DNA of 64,000 bases from Portulaca oleracea (Eukaryota; Streptophyta; Magnoliopsida; Caryophyllales; Portulacaceae), in NCBI GenBank assembly GCA_029582165.1, contig CM055890.1:9737787-9801786 (forward strand). Reading direction: 5' to 3'. The notes under the pieces are model-generated. The model did no database searches, had not been told where the DNA came from, and saw only the letters and a program-made list of their open reading frames with translations. Positions 1 through 11,289 of the stretch are shown here, piece by piece (positions within the stretch are counted from its first letter, which is position 1; each line of letters starts with the position of its first letter). The position numbers and the translations under genes were made by a program.

Positions 1-1454
1 TATTATTAATTAGTAGTTTTAGTAGTGGTAGAATCCACCTTGGTTGGAGTTTGTTAGGAAGTGGATTCTCATGTTGTTAGAAGAGTTTGTTAAAGTTAGA
101 TAGGTTTAAGATTAGGTTAGTGGTGAGATTAGAAGTTAATAAGCTATCGTAGCATGTACACCTTCAAGAAACAAAAACCTACGTACGCACTCTCCTTCTT
201 GCTTCTCTGTTTCTCTCTCCCGTTCCTCTTCCTTTCTCTCTGCTGTCACCCGCCACCAGTCACTGACGACTATCGCCTCCACCTCCCAGATGGCCGTCGC
301 ACACCGCCCTCGCTGATGGACGCTGCTGTGAACACCCGAGACCGACGGAAGACCGTCGTTGTTGCCTTCATTGTTGCTGTGTGTACTGTCGCTACGACTT
401 GTCGTCCGACCGTTGCTGCCCACGTCTCCGGCTGCCACCGTGACCACCGTCGAGGTCGTCCGCCCCTGACGTTGCCCTCTGACTCGCCGAAATTTGCCCT
501 AGCGTAAACCTTTTTTTTTAAAGTTCCAGTGGTGTTTTCCTTTGTTCATGTTCTGTTTTGTGTTGTTCATGCATTGTGTGGATTATGTACTCGGTTGCGT
601 GGGTCTAATCGATGCCTGAACATAACAATCTTGTATTAGGGTATCAAGTTCTCTAATTAGGTCAACTAAAGTGCGGTAAAAATGATTAATTATCAAGATT
701 AGTGTTGGGTGCGTACAATTTGTGATATTAGTGTTGTTCTTTTTAATTGTAGTAATGCATGCAAACTGAGGTGAAACAGTGATTATTATTTTTATAATTT
801 CTGATGTTATTAAATTCTTAAAGTTGGAGTCTATTTACTAATTTGTGCTAATATATACGGTGTATTATGTGTAAATCATGTTAGGGTCTTGTTAGTATTA
901 TTTCATGCACGTTTTGGGATTAGAGAAAGATTTTAAGGTTGTTTTCATATTTTACAATTTGGTTGTGATGGTAGGAAGTTTGATGTTTGGACCTTGGTTG
1001 GGTTGAGGAAAACAGTTAAGGGATTAAAGGTTTGTGAAAGGTTTTGACTTGTTCCCTCTCCCTCAAATAAATTGAAATGAACTTAACTTGTTTTTAACGT
1101 TAGGGGTAGACATTATTGAGATTTCCCCCTCATTTTTGAAATGTTTTGTTTTTCAGGTGAAGATCTATATGCTGGGGGACGGGAATTAGAAGTGAGGACG
1201 TCATGTTTAGAAGTCGTTGATTATTTTGTCTTTCTTTTATGAGAAACTTGAAGTTAGTTTTGAGGTTTACTCCTAAGTATGAGTTGTTAGTTTGGTTTAC
1301 CGTTATCAGACAGTTGTAGTTTTCCTTCTCGCCTTGTATTCCTTCGGGGATACGGCAGTAACGCCCTATAAGAGTTTGAGTCTTCCGCTAAATTTTGTCT
1401 GTTAACGTTAGTTTGACTTTGACTTTTCTATAATTGAATTTCCGGGGCGTTACA
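1..1454 (+). repeat. Gypsy-type LTR, 3' part (left end outside window)
   Basis: This stretch has no convincing gene and ends in GGGGCGTTACA, the usual 3' terminus of Tekay/Del-like gypsy LTRs that start TGTAAC. The long LTR at 56880-60153 ends in a comparable GTGTTACA. No primer-binding site follows position 1454. Instead copia integrase-type sequence starts at once, so this is read as the 3' LTR (or a solo LTR) of a gypsy element lying mostly left of the window and inserted into the copia. A CT-rich block near 190-240 looks like a transcribed leader. The open frame at 154-507 lies inside the LTR and matches nothing I recognise. Confidence 0.6.
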
Positions 1455-2585
1455 CTGTGTCTACGGGAAACAGAAGAGGGTTAGCTTTTCAAGGGCTAAA
1501 CATACAACAACAGGGATCCTTGATTATATTCATTCAGATTTATGGGGTCCTGCTAGAGTGCCATCACTGGGTGGCAAGCGCTACATGTTGACATTCGTGG
1601 ATGACTTCTCGAGGAAGACTTGGGTTTATTTCCTGCGGCACAAGAATGAGACATTCTAATATTTCAAGAAGTTCAAAGCTTTGGTGGAGAACCGCAGGCC
1701 AGAAAATCAAGAAACTCAGATCGACAATGGGTTGGAGTTTGTTGATTATCAATTCTGAGAGCATGGGATTGCGAGGCATCGAACCTTGGTGGGTAAGCCT
1801 CAAAGAAACGGGTAGCCGAGAGAATCAACAGACACTCTGAAGAAAGCCCGCCGCATGCTCGAATGCGGGGCTTTGGAAGAACAAATCGCTCGGGCGAGGT
1901 GATATCTACTACCGCCACTCGAACAGATCACCTCATGCCTCTATCGAATACCGATTTGAGAGGAAGTATGGACAGTAATCCAGTTAATTATTCTAACTTG
2001 AGAATTTTTGGATGTCTGTATATGTCCATGTGAATGATGGGAAGCATCTCCTGTACGTTAAATGCATGTTTCTAGGTTACGTCCGAATCTAAGGGATATA
2101 GAATGTGGTGTCTGATTTGATGAAAGTTATTCACCAGAGATGTAACCTTTAGTGAAACCGCTATGTTATCTGGAATGGAATCTACCGGCATTTGATGATG
2201 CAGAAATCGGGAGAAGGATGCAGAAGAATGGTGTTCGAGGTGGAGCAGCTCGGTGGAGCTCTTGGAACTCGCAATCGTGAGCAACCATCGATGCTCCTAA
2301 ACCAACTTAGGTTGATGAGCCCGAGATTGAGATGAATGTTCCTCGGTGGAGGAACAACCATGCATTGCTAGAGATCGTCCCGGAGGGAGATCGTGAGACC
2401 AGCGATATCTGAAGAAGATGATGCTATGATTGCTTATGCTACCGAGTGTCAGAGGAGACTCTGAAGGTGCCGAACCTTCTACCTATCAGGAGGCCATCTC
2501 TTGTCCGAATGCCTCAAATTGGATAGGAGCTATGCAAGAGGAGATGGAGAGTCTGTAGAAAAATCATACATGGGAGCTATGTGAG
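1455..2585 (+). pseudogene. Copia integrase region, multiply frameshifted
   Basis: Read in shifting frames, this matches the integrase of the sister element: the end of the GAG-pre-integrase zinc region, then IHSDLWGP, the [10 protein letters not shown] stretch, DNGLEF and KP.RNG...RE. The D,D,E core is recognisable but broken by an in-frame TAA near 1660 and repeated small deletions between about 1690 and 2450. The linker before RT is similarly damaged. No functional product is possible. Confidence 0.8.
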
Positions 2586-3353
2586 TTGTCTAAAGGGCGA
2601 CGAGCTCTTACTGCGAAGTGGGTGTACAAGAGAAAGGAAGGTATCCCTGGTGTAGAAAATGCAAGGTGGAAGGCCAGATTAGTGGTAAGGGGTTGCAACC
2701 AGAAAGAAGGAATCGACTACAACGAAGTATTCTCGCCAGTCGTGAGGCATACGTCGATCCACACCTTGCTTGCCTTTGTTGCTCTATTTGATTTGGAGTT
2801 GGAGCAACTTGATGTCAAGACAACTTTCCTCCATGGCGAGTTGGAGGAGGAAATATATATGAGGCAGCCAGAGGGTTTCATCGTTCCTGCTAAACAGGAA
2901 CAGGTATGCAGATTAAGGAAGTCCTTGTATGGACTTAAACAGGCACCCAAGCAGTGGTACAAAAGGTTTGATACCTTTATGGTAGGGCAAGGGTATACAA
3001 GAAGTCACTATGATAATTGTGTGTACTACAGGAAATTTGAAGAAAGGTCTTTCATTTATTTATTATTGTATGTGGATGAAATGTTGATTGCCTCCAAGGA
3101 CATGTCACTAATAAAGAAGCTGAAATCTCAACTCAACCAGGAGTTTGAGATGAAAGACCTCGGAGCGGCGAAGAAGATTTTGGGTATGGAGATCCAAAGG
3201 GATAGAAAGGCAGGGAAGTTGTTCCTGTCTCAGAAGAAATATCTGGAGAAGGTGTTGGACAGATTCAACATGAGAAATCGTAGCGATTTCAACTCTTTAG
3301 CCGCACACTTCAAGTTGTGCGTGAGAACTGGCCCTAAATCTGATTTGAGGTAA
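2586..3353 (+). pseudogene. Copia reverse transcriptase, catalytic motif altered
   Basis: A 255-codon open frame with the copia RT hallmarks: [42 protein letters not shown] and [17 protein letters not shown]. The catalytic YVDD box reads YVDE: the codon at 3078-3080 is GAA rather than GAT or GAC. The sister copy at this site reads YVDD. The frame ends at 3353 after a frameshift around 3290, where the sister copy continues into the RNase H linker. The enzyme would be inactive even if expressed. Confidence 0.85.
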
Positions 3354-4018
3354 GGAGGATGTCTAATATTCCTATGCTAGTGCGATTGGTAGTTTGATGT
3401 ATGCTATGGTGTGTACTAGACTGACTGTCCCACGCGATTAGTGTGGTGAGTAGATATACGAGAATCCGGGGAGGAGCATTGGGAAGGAGTGAAGTGGATC
3501 CGCTATGTGAAGGGTACTTTGGAGAAGGGCATCTGTATGATAGAGGTAGTCTTTGCGTCTGATGTTGCAGGTTATGTTGATGCTGATTATGGTGGAGATC
3601 TGGATAGGAGACGCTCAATTTCAGGGTATGTGTTCGTCATGTGTGGAGGAGCAATATCTTGGAAAGCTTCACTTCAATCTATAGCAGCCCTGTCTACTAC
3701 AGAGGCTGAATATATTCTTTGTGCGGAAGGAGTGAAGGCCATCTGGTTGAGGATTGGTCATGGTGCTTGGAGTACCACGGGCGAGGCGTGGTTTATTGCA
3801 CGATCAGTGCTATACATCTGACAAAGAATGACACTTATCATTCGAAGACCAAGCATATAAGCGTCAGGTATCACTTCATCAGAGATACAGTTGCTGCAGG
3901 AGAGATCGTGGTGAAGAAGGTTCATACTTCTGATAATCCTGCAGACATGTTAACCAAACCTCTATCTATAGCTAAGTTCGAACAGTGTTTGGACTTAGTT
4001 GGTGTTCTAAGCATGTGA
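3354..4018 (+). pseudogene. Copia RNase H region, frameshifted
   Basis: Two overlapping frames (3489-3821 and 3719-4018) together cover the RNase [29 protein letters not shown], then [13 protein letters not shown] and the end [10 protein letters not shown] frame change lies near 3720-3790. Around 3354-3488 the connection domain is broken by further small losses. The TTEAEY stretch is present here but shortened in the sister element. Confidence 0.8.
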
Positions 4019-4119
4019 GAGCCCTGCGGGGCCACGCCCTGCGGAGGGGCGTGTTGATGGCGACAGTCAAGATGTTTATCTGGACCGATGATTCGTTGAT
4101 TTTAGTCCAAGGTGGAGTT

Positions 4120-4693
4120 TGTTAGGAAAGTGTCCTAAAATCACCAAATCTCTTGATCTCACAATTATTTGTTTCCTAATTGTATTAGGATATTATTTAG
4201 GTTTCCTTATTGTATTGGGTTTCCTAATTGTATTAGATTCTAAATCTATTTGGAGTGGGAGTCAAGTTAGGTTATAGGGAGTTCTCCCTATAAATAGGGT
4301 GCATGTTTCTCCACCAAAAACACATCGGTAAACACAGAGAGCTAGAGAGAGAGAAAATATTGAGAGAGAAAGGGGTCTCACCAATATTTTCCCCAGTGTA
4401 TCCTGAGAGATTGTGATTTGAGTGTTGAGAGATTGTTATTGTAATCTCCTTTGTGAATCGCATCATACCCTGTGATAGTGATCAGGTTGTACTCCTCCTT
4501 TCTCATAGTGGATTATTTTCTGGTTGTCGCCGTCCGTGGGTTTTTCTCCGAGTTCTTCGGTTTCCCACGTAATTCTGGTGTTTGATTTTATTGCTTATTT
4601 TTCGTTCCTAAATTTTGTTGTAATATCTGTCATCTCGTTTTCGATTCTATTATTTGCTTCCGTTGTTACCTTGCTACTCACTTTTCTCTAACA
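4120..4693 (+). repeat. Copia LTR (574 bp) flanked by PPT and PBS
   Basis: The LTR starts TGTTAGGAAAGTGTCC and ends CTCTAACA. It is the same length and clearly homologous to the two LTRs of the minus-strand copia. On its left is the polypurine tract (AAGGTGGAGTT) expected before a 3' LTR. On its right is AG followed by TGGTATCAGAGC at 4696-4707, the initiator-Met tRNA primer site expected after a 5' LTR. It therefore serves as the 3' LTR of element A and once also as a 5' LTR. A TATA-like TATAAATAG lies near 4290. Confidence 0.85.
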
Positions 4694-4695
4694 AG

Positions 4696-4707
4696 TGGTA
4701 TCAGAGC
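4696..4707 (+). other. Copia primer-binding site (tRNA-iMet type)
   Basis: TGGTATCAGAGC, two bases after the LTR end, as in the sister copia. No matching internal domain follows: after about 15 bases the sequence changes to an unrelated inverted LTR-like block. Confidence 0.75.
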
Positions 4708-4719
4708 CTCACAAGGGTA

Positions 4720-5227
4720 TCTGAGTCTAACACGTGGAAAAACCCAAACCGGGAAAAAACCACGAACGATGCACTATCAGAGGATTACAACAGTGTTTCA
4801 GAGATTCCTAGACCTCCATAATCTCTCACAACCTCCCTCAGGAACACAGAGATTACAGGTCAATCTCTTGTGGTATAAGATGAATTACTCTCAATTGTTG
4901 TACTAATAAACCTAACACCTAGGTCCTATTTATAGTCAAGACTACAACATAATATTGTGGTTAATAATAATATTAACTTTCCAAAACATGTGTTTCCTAA
5001 TAATTTGATACTATATTCCAAAGCAATATTATATTTCCATGTGATTGCCCCATCACAATTTGGTAACAAATATAATATTTTCCACTTTATATAATATCTT
5101 TCCTTAAATAACACAATCTTGGAAGATCTTCAATATTATATGAAATTTGCCCACTAAGTATAATTTTGGCTTTCCAAAATTTATCCCACCAAAATAATAA
5201 TTTGGGTTCCACACAATTAACCCAACA
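4720..5227 (-). repeat. Probable solo LTR of another copia family, inverted
   Basis: Read on the minus strand this block starts TGTTGGGTTAATTG, has a TATA-like TATAAATAGG about 290 bases in, and runs to the vicinity of the PBS. That fits a roughly 500-bp LTR with no internal domain. I could not find a matching target duplication, and the inner boundary (about 4720) is approximate. Confidence 0.45.
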
Positions 5228-5317
5228 AGACGTTTCCTTTACTCTTCAGCTTTGTGGACGAGAGTTATGCCGGTTCATATTTCATAAGTTTCACAGAATT
5301 GTTTTCTGTCTTTTCAG

Positions 5318-5440
5318 ATGAAGGGATACAAGAAACTTTTACAGAAAGCAGAAAACAACTCCTGTGAAGCCTACACCACTTGAGCATGCGGACAGAAGTA
5401 GGAAGCTTAAACTACAAAAAAAAGAAAAAAAAAAAACAGG
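5318..5440 (+). pseudogene. Exon-like basic coding fragment (left piece)
   Basis: After a pyrimidine tract and AG, one frame stays open for about 40 codons with a lysine/arginine-rich, protein-like composition (TTPVKPTPLEHADRSRKLK). It runs into an A-rich stretch and then non-coding DNA. A second basic piece with a normal stop codon lies at 12032-12144, beyond the transposon block, so both may be exons of one host gene for a nuclear or nucleolar-type protein. I do not recognise the family. It could equally be an isolated decayed exon. Confidence 0.3.
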
Positions 5441-5934
5441 ACACTGCGTGAGTCATTTTTGCTAGTTTGTTTGACTGACCAAGTAGTTTGGGAGGGAACT
5501 CAAGAGTACTATTTTAAAAGTTTTTAATTCCTTTTTTACTGCTTATTCCAAAGCAAAGTTGTGGAGACTAATTTAGTAAAATCAATCCCCACAGATTTCC
5601 TTGGCTAAAGTTGTGAATTCCAATTTTTTTGGGCAAAATCCTTGCACTAACTGTGCATCATCTCCAACGATTCTGCTGATGAATGAGCTCTCTGATTACT
5701 CATTTTGGTTGAACCAGGTATAAACAAAGGACTGTATCGAACTATGGTCTTCAATATTTTTTTCATAATCGTCCAAATATTGAATTTAGTCACTTTTCCA
5801 AAATAAAAAATAAATCCATGTTTCTGATAAAAAATGATGGATGACCTATTAAGATGCACACTCATGAGACCCGACATTCTCACAGTATGCTCCTCAAGAC
5901 TTTTCAATTTTCATAATCATAAAAATATTGAATC
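5441..5934. other. Non-coding stretch left of copia B
   Basis: AT-rich DNA without a gene. Around 5770-5860 it resembles the sequence that continues on the other side of the copia insertion (after 11270), as a diverged direct duplication sharing a core like ATATTGAATxxAGTC. The phrase CATTCTCACAGTATG near 5875 recurs near 11735. Confidence 0.4.
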
Positions 5935-5939
5935 CAGTC

Positions 5940-6513
5940 TGTTAGAGAAAAGTGAGTAGCAAGGTAACAGCGGAAGCGAATAATAGAATCGAAAACGAGA
6001 TGACGGATATTACGACAAAATTTAGGAACGAAAAATAAGCGATAAAATCAAACACCAGAATTACGTGGGAAACCGAAAAACTCGGAGAAAAACCCACGGA
6101 CGGCGACAGCCAGAAAATAATCCACTATGAGAAAGGAGGAGTACAACCTGATCACTATCACAGGGTGTGATACGATCCACAAAGGAGATATCAATAACAA
6201 TCTCTCAACACTCAACTCACAATCTCTCATGATACACTGGGGAAAATATAGGTGAGACCCATTTCTCTCTCGATATTTTCTCTCTCTCTTGCTCTCTGTG
6301 TTTACCGATGTGTTTTTGGTGGAGAAACATGCACCCTATTTATAGGGAGAACTCCCTATAACCTAACTTGACTCCCACTCCAAATAGATTTAGAATCTAA
6401 TACAATTAGGAAACCCAACACAATAAGGAAACCTAAATAATATCCTAATACAATTAGGAAATAAATAATTGTGAGATCAAGAGATTTGGTGATTTTTGGA
6501 CACTTTCCTAACA
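5940..6513 (-). repeat. Copia B 3' LTR
   Basis: Plus-strand ends are TGTTAGAGAAAAG and CTTTCCTAACA. The length is identical to the other LTR (574 bp). The adjoining internal sequence at 6514-6530 is the reverse complement of the purine tract. Confidence 0.92.
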
Positions 6514-6604
6514 AACTCCACCTTGGACTAAAATCAACGAATCATCGGTCCAGATAAACATCTTGACTGTCGCCATCAACACGCCTCCCGGGCGTCACAG
6601 GCTC

Positions 6605-9400
6605 TCACATGCTTAGAATACCAACTAAGTCCAAACAATGTTCGAACTTAGCTATAGATAGAGGTTTGGTTAACATGTCTGCAGGATTATCAGAAGTATG
6701 AACCTTCTTCACCACGATCTCTCCTCCAGCAACTGTATCTCTCATGAAGTGATACCTGACGCTTATATGCTTGGTCTTCGAATGATAAGTGTCATTCTTT
6801 GTCAGATGTATAGCACTTTGACTGTCTGAATAAACCACAGTCTCGCCCTGTGGTACTCCAAGCTCCATGACCAATCCCCTCAACCAGATGGCCTCCTTCA
6901 CTCCTTCCGTTGCGGCAATATATTCAGCCTGCAGTAGGGCTGCTATAGATTGAAGTGAAGCTTTCCAAGATATTGCTCCTCCACACATGACGAACACATA
7001 CCCTGAAATTGAGCGTCTCCTATCCAGATCTCCACCATAATCAGCATCAACATAACCTACAACATCAGACGTTGCAGCACTACCTCTATCATACAGGATG
7101 CCCTTCTCCAAAGTACCCTTCACATAGCGACGGATCCACTTCACTCCTTCCCAATGCTCCTTCCCTGGATTCTGCATATATCTACTCACCACTCTAACTG
7201 CGTGGGACAGGTCAGGTCTAGTACACACCATAGCATATATCAAACTACCAACTGCACTAGCATAGGGAATATTAGACATCCTCCTTACCTCCAAATCAGA
7301 TTTAGGATAGTTCTCACCAGACAACTTGAAGTGTGCAGCTAAAAGAGTTGAAACTGCTTTACAGTTTCTCATGTTGAATCTGTCCAACACCTTCTCCAAA
7401 TATTTCTTCTGATACAGGAACAACTTCCCTGCCTTTCTATCCCTTTGGATCTCCATACCCAAAATCTTCTTCGCCGCTCCGAGGTCTTTCATCTCAAACT
7501 CCTCGTTGAGTTGAGATTTTAGCTTCTTTATTAGTGACATGTCCCTGGAGGCAATCAACATGTCATCCACATATAATAATAAATAAATGAAAGACCTTTC
7601 TTCAAATTGCATGTAGTACACACAATTATCATAGTGACTTCTTGTGTACCCGTGCCCTACCATAAAGGTATCAAACCTTTTGTACCACTGCCTGGGTGCC
7701 TGTTTAAGTCCATACAAGGACTTCCTTAATCTGCATACCTGTTCCTGTTTACCAGGAACGATGAAACCCTCTGGCCGCCTCATATATATTTCCTCCTCCA
7801 ACTCGCCATGGAGGAAAGCTGTCTTGACATCAAGTTGCTCCAACTCCAAATCAAATAGAGCAACAAAGGCAAGCAAGGTGCGGATCGACGTATGCCTCAC
7901 GACTGGCGAGAATACTTCGTTGTAGTCGATTCCTTCTTTCTGGTTGCAATCCCTTACCACTAATCTGGCCTTCCACCTTGCACTTTCTACACCAGGGATA
8001 CCTTCCTTTCTCTTGTACACCCACTTTGCAGTAAGAGCTCGTCGCCTTTTAGGCAATTCACATAGCTTCCATGTATGATTTTTCTGCAGACTCTCCATCT
8101 CCTCTTGCATAGCTCCTATCCAATTTGAGGTATTCGGACAAGAGATGGCCTCCTGATAGGTAGAAGGTTCAGTACCTTCAGGAGTCTCCTCTGCAACACT
8201 CAGCGCATAAGCAATCATAACATCATCTTCTGCAGTATATCGCGCTGGTCTCCTGATCTCCCTCCTGGGACGATCTCTAGCAATGCATGGTTGTTCCTCC
8301 ACCTGAGGAACATTCGTCTCAATCTCAGGCTCATCAACCTGAGTTGGTTCAGGAGCATCGCAGTTTGATCCTCGATTGCAGTTCCAAAGAGCCTCCACCT
8401 TGAGCCCGCCTCCACCTCGAACACCATTCTTCCCGCATCCTTCTCCGATTTCTGCATCATCAGAAGTACCGGTAGATTCCATTCCAGATAACATAGCAGT
8501 TTCATTAAAGGTTACATCTCTAGACTGAATAACTTTCATCAAATCAGGACACCACATTCTATATCCCTTAGACTCAGACCCGTAACCTAGAAACATGCAT
8601 TTAACAGCCTCGAGAGACAGCTTCCCATCATTCACATGGACATATACAGGACATCCAAAAATTCTCAAGTTAGAATAATTAACTAGATTACCTGTCCATA
8701 CTTCCTCTGAAATCTGGTATTCGATAGAGGCATGAGGTGATCTGTTCAGCAGGTAGCAGGCAGTAGGTATCACCTCTGCCCAGAACGATTTGTCCTTCCA
8801 AAGCCCTGCATTCGAGAGCATGCAACGAGGTTTCTTCAGGAGTGTCCTGTTGATTCTCTCGGCTGCCCCGTTTTGCTGAGGCTTACCCACCAAGGTTCGA
8901 TGCCTCGCAATCCCATGTTCCTCGCAGAATTCAGTAAATTCAATATCAACAAACTCCAACCCATTGTCAGTCCTGAGTTTCTTGATTTTCCTGGTTGTCT
9001 GGTTCTCCACCAAAGCTTTGAACTTCTTGAAATATGAGAATGTCTCATTCTTGTGCCACAGGAAATAAACCCAAGTCTTCCTCGAGAAGTCATCCACGAA
9101 TGTCAACATGTAGCGCTTGCCACCCAGTGATGGCTCTCTAGCAGGACCCCACAAATCTGAATGAATATAATCAAGGATCCCTGCTGTTGTATGTTTAGCC
9201 CTTGAAAAGCTAACCCTCTTCTGTTTTCCGTAGACACAATGATCGCAAAACTCCAACTTGCCGATCTTTGCGCCTTCAAGATATCCATTCTTGCTCAACA
9301 TTGACATTCTCTTCTCGCCCATGTGGCCTAGTCTCATGTGCCACAGTTTTGTGCTGTCGGACTCATCAAGATTTAGGACTGCCGCTGCAGATCCCTTTGT
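6605..9400 (-). pseudogene. Copia B pol: integrase, reverse transcriptase, RNase H
   Basis: A 910-codon frame that is open further upstream of its first ATG. From the N-terminus it shows: GAG-pre-integrase HxxxxH/CxxC ([11 protein letters not shown], residues 31-41); an integrase catalytic core with D61, D124 and E160 in the D,D(35)E spacing; a linker; RT with [22 protein letters not shown] and an intact YVDD; and RNase H with DADYGGDLD. Where the sister copy has LSTTEAEY, this one has LLQAEY, a two-residue loss at the conserved glutamate region (near 6921-6945). A frameshift near 9390 separates it from gag-protease, so the polyprotein is broken. Confidence 0.9.
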
Positions 9401-10672
9401 GTAGACCCATGCAGCATTTGTATTGCCCGATTCCCTTCATAAGAACTATGGAACCCTTGCACACTTTCAAAACACCATCTTCTCCTTTGTACCTGCAGCC
9501 GTTAGCCTTAAGAGTACCCAAAGAAATTAAATTTCGAGTCATGTTAGGGATATGACGAACCTCCTTGAGAGTTCTAACAATGCCATCATGAATTCTGATT
9601 TTGATGCTGCCGATTCCTGCAACCTTGCAGGCTGTGTCGTTACCCATGACTACGACCCCGGTGTCAACACTCTCATAGGACTCGAACCAGTCCCTATGAG
9701 GACACATATGATAGGTGCACCCCGTGTCAAGAACCCACTCATCTCTAGCTATCCTACTCGATGTGGTAGCCAAGGCATCATCCGTAACTACAAATCCATC
9801 ACCATCTGTCTCGGACTCTACACAGTTTGAGGTACCAGGTTTGGTGTGATTATCCTTACTCTCCTGCTTCTGGTTTCTCTGTTTTGCCCAACAGTCTCTC
9901 TCTATATGCCCCATCTTACTACAGTAGTTACACTTCTTATTCTTGTGAGGATTCCTAGACTTTGAACGGTGTTTAGACCTCCGTCTAGACCCGTTTCCCT
10001 TACGTTCAGTATTTCTACCCCTTACAACCATAGCATCACTACCCTGGTCATCACCATCAGTATCAAGTTTCTCCTTAGACAGTGAACTAGCCTTTACTTC
10101 ACTAAGGTTAAGGTCACCACGATTCCCATACAACTTGATTTCCTTAAATTTTTTATGTGATGCAGGTAGGGACAGAATTAAATGAAAAGCCTTATCCTCA
10201 TCAGTGTGTTTTATATCCATTGATTCCAATTCAGTAATAATAGAATCAAATTCACTAAGATGTGCCTGAATAGAAGTACCTTGGGCATCTTCAGCCTGTA
10301 GAATTTCTCCTTCATTCGGTACTTGTTTGCACGACTCTTTGACATGTACAACTCTTCTAGTTTGGTCCAGAGCTCCTGAGGTTTCTCGATATGCATCACC
10401 TCTCTCTGAATGTGCTCCACCAAGCACAGTTGAATCCCTGCCAGAGTCTTATCTTCAAGCTTCTTCCACTCCCTTGGAGTCAGATTCCCCTTGATATCCT
10501 TCTGGAGTTTTTTGAATTCATCGCTCATTGTCGCATCAGTCTTCGTGTCGGGATACTCAATCACATCCCATAACCCGTGCTGAATCAGGACCGCCTTCAT
10601 CTGCAGTCTCCACATAGTAAAACTCCTCGTTCCATCAAATTTTGGAATATCGCACTTCATGATTGAAGCCAT
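9366..10672 (-). pseudogene. Copia B gag and protease, frameshifted
   Basis: Gag starts at the ATG at 10672 (MASIMKCDIPKFDGTRSF), just inside the primer site. The usual upstream methionine in this frame lies in the LTR junction and is not credible. A one-base frame change near 10285 splits gag: the second frame resumes with AQGTSIQAHLSEFD. It then carries a CCHC zinc knuckle (CNYCSKMGHIERDC) and an aspartic protease motif WVLDTGCTYHM, then the run-in to GAG-pre-integrase. The frame ends near 9366 after a second shift. Confidence 0.88.
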
Positions 10673-10681
10673 CTCCACCTT

Positions 10682-10693
10682 GCTCTGATACCA
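10682..10693 (-). other. Copia B primer-binding site
   Basis: The minus strand reads TGGTATCAGAGC two bases after the 5' LTR end, complementary to the 3' end of initiator tRNA-Met. Confidence 0.88.
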
Positions 10694-10695
10694 CT

Positions 10696-11269
10696 TGTTA
10701 GAGAAAAGTGAGTAGCAAGGTAACAACGGAAGCGAATAATAAAATCGAAAACGAGATGACGGATATTACGACAAAATTTAGGAACGAAAAATAAGCGATA
10801 AAATCAAACACCAGAATTACGTGGGAAACCGAAGAACTCGGAGAAAAACCCACGGACGGCGACAGCCAGAAAATAATCCACTATGAGAAAGGAGGAGTAC
10901 AACCTGATCACTATCACAGGGTGTGATACGATCCACAAAGGAGATTACAATAACAATCTCTCAACACTCAACTCACAATCTCTCATAATACACTAGGGAA
11001 AATATTGGTGAGACCCCTTTCTCTCTCAGTATTTTCTCTCTCTCTAACTCTCTGTGTTTACCGATGTGTTTTTGGTGGAGAAACATGCGCCCTATTTATA
11101 AGGAGAACTCCCTATAACCTAACTTGACTCCCACTCCAAATAAATTTAGAATCTAATACAATTAGGAAACCCAACACAATAAGGAAACCTAAATAATATT
11201 CTAATACAATTAGGAAACAAATAATTGTGAGATCAAGAGATTTGGTGATTTTAGGACACTTTCCTAACA
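10696..11269 (-). repeat. Copia B 5' LTR
   Basis: 574 bp, matching the LTR at 5940-6513 apart from about 19 substitutions. On the minus strand it holds a TATA-like TATAAATAGG equivalent (here TATAAGG after mutation) followed by CT/GA-rich leader sequence. Confidence 0.92.
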
Positions 11270-11289
11270 CAGTCGTTTTGACAAAGAGG

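Larger units (their letters stand above)
1455..4693 (+). mobile_element. Decayed Ty1/copia retrotransposon A, 5'-truncated
   Basis: Copia coding sequence on the plus strand, closely related to the minus-strand element at 5940-11269. It starts abruptly in the GAG-pre-integrase region, then shows integrase, reverse transcriptase and RNase H, a purine-rich tract just before 4120, and one 574-bp LTR. The integrase part has many one- and two-base losses, so it has no long open frame. The RT part is still open for 255 codons. The missing 5' part presumably lies beyond the gypsy LTR that ends at 1454. Confidence 0.85.
5940..11269 (-). mobile_element. Nearly complete Ty1/copia retrotransposon B (Tork/Tnt1-like)
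   Basis: A 5.3-kb element on the minus strand with two 574-bp LTRs, a primer site, gag, protease, integrase, RT and RNase H in copia order, and a perfect 5-bp target duplication CAGTC at 5935-5939 and 11270-11274. The LTRs differ at about 19 positions by eye (about 3%), so it is considerably older than the gypsy element at 30493. Two frameshifts (near 10285 in gag and near 9390 before integrase) and a small in-frame loss in RNase H make it defective. The Tork/Tnt1-like label rests on the protease and GAG-pre-integrase motifs. Confidence 0.92.

Noticed and set aside
154..507. 117-aa plus-strand ORF with a hydrophobic N-terminus
   Set aside because: It lies in the CT-rich transcribed part of a gypsy LTR, has an Arg/Thr/Val low-complexity tail and no recognisable domain.
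4696..4707. tRNA-Met gene fragment
   Set aside because: Only the 12-bp primer-binding complement is present, at the exact LTR-proximal position; no cloverleaf.
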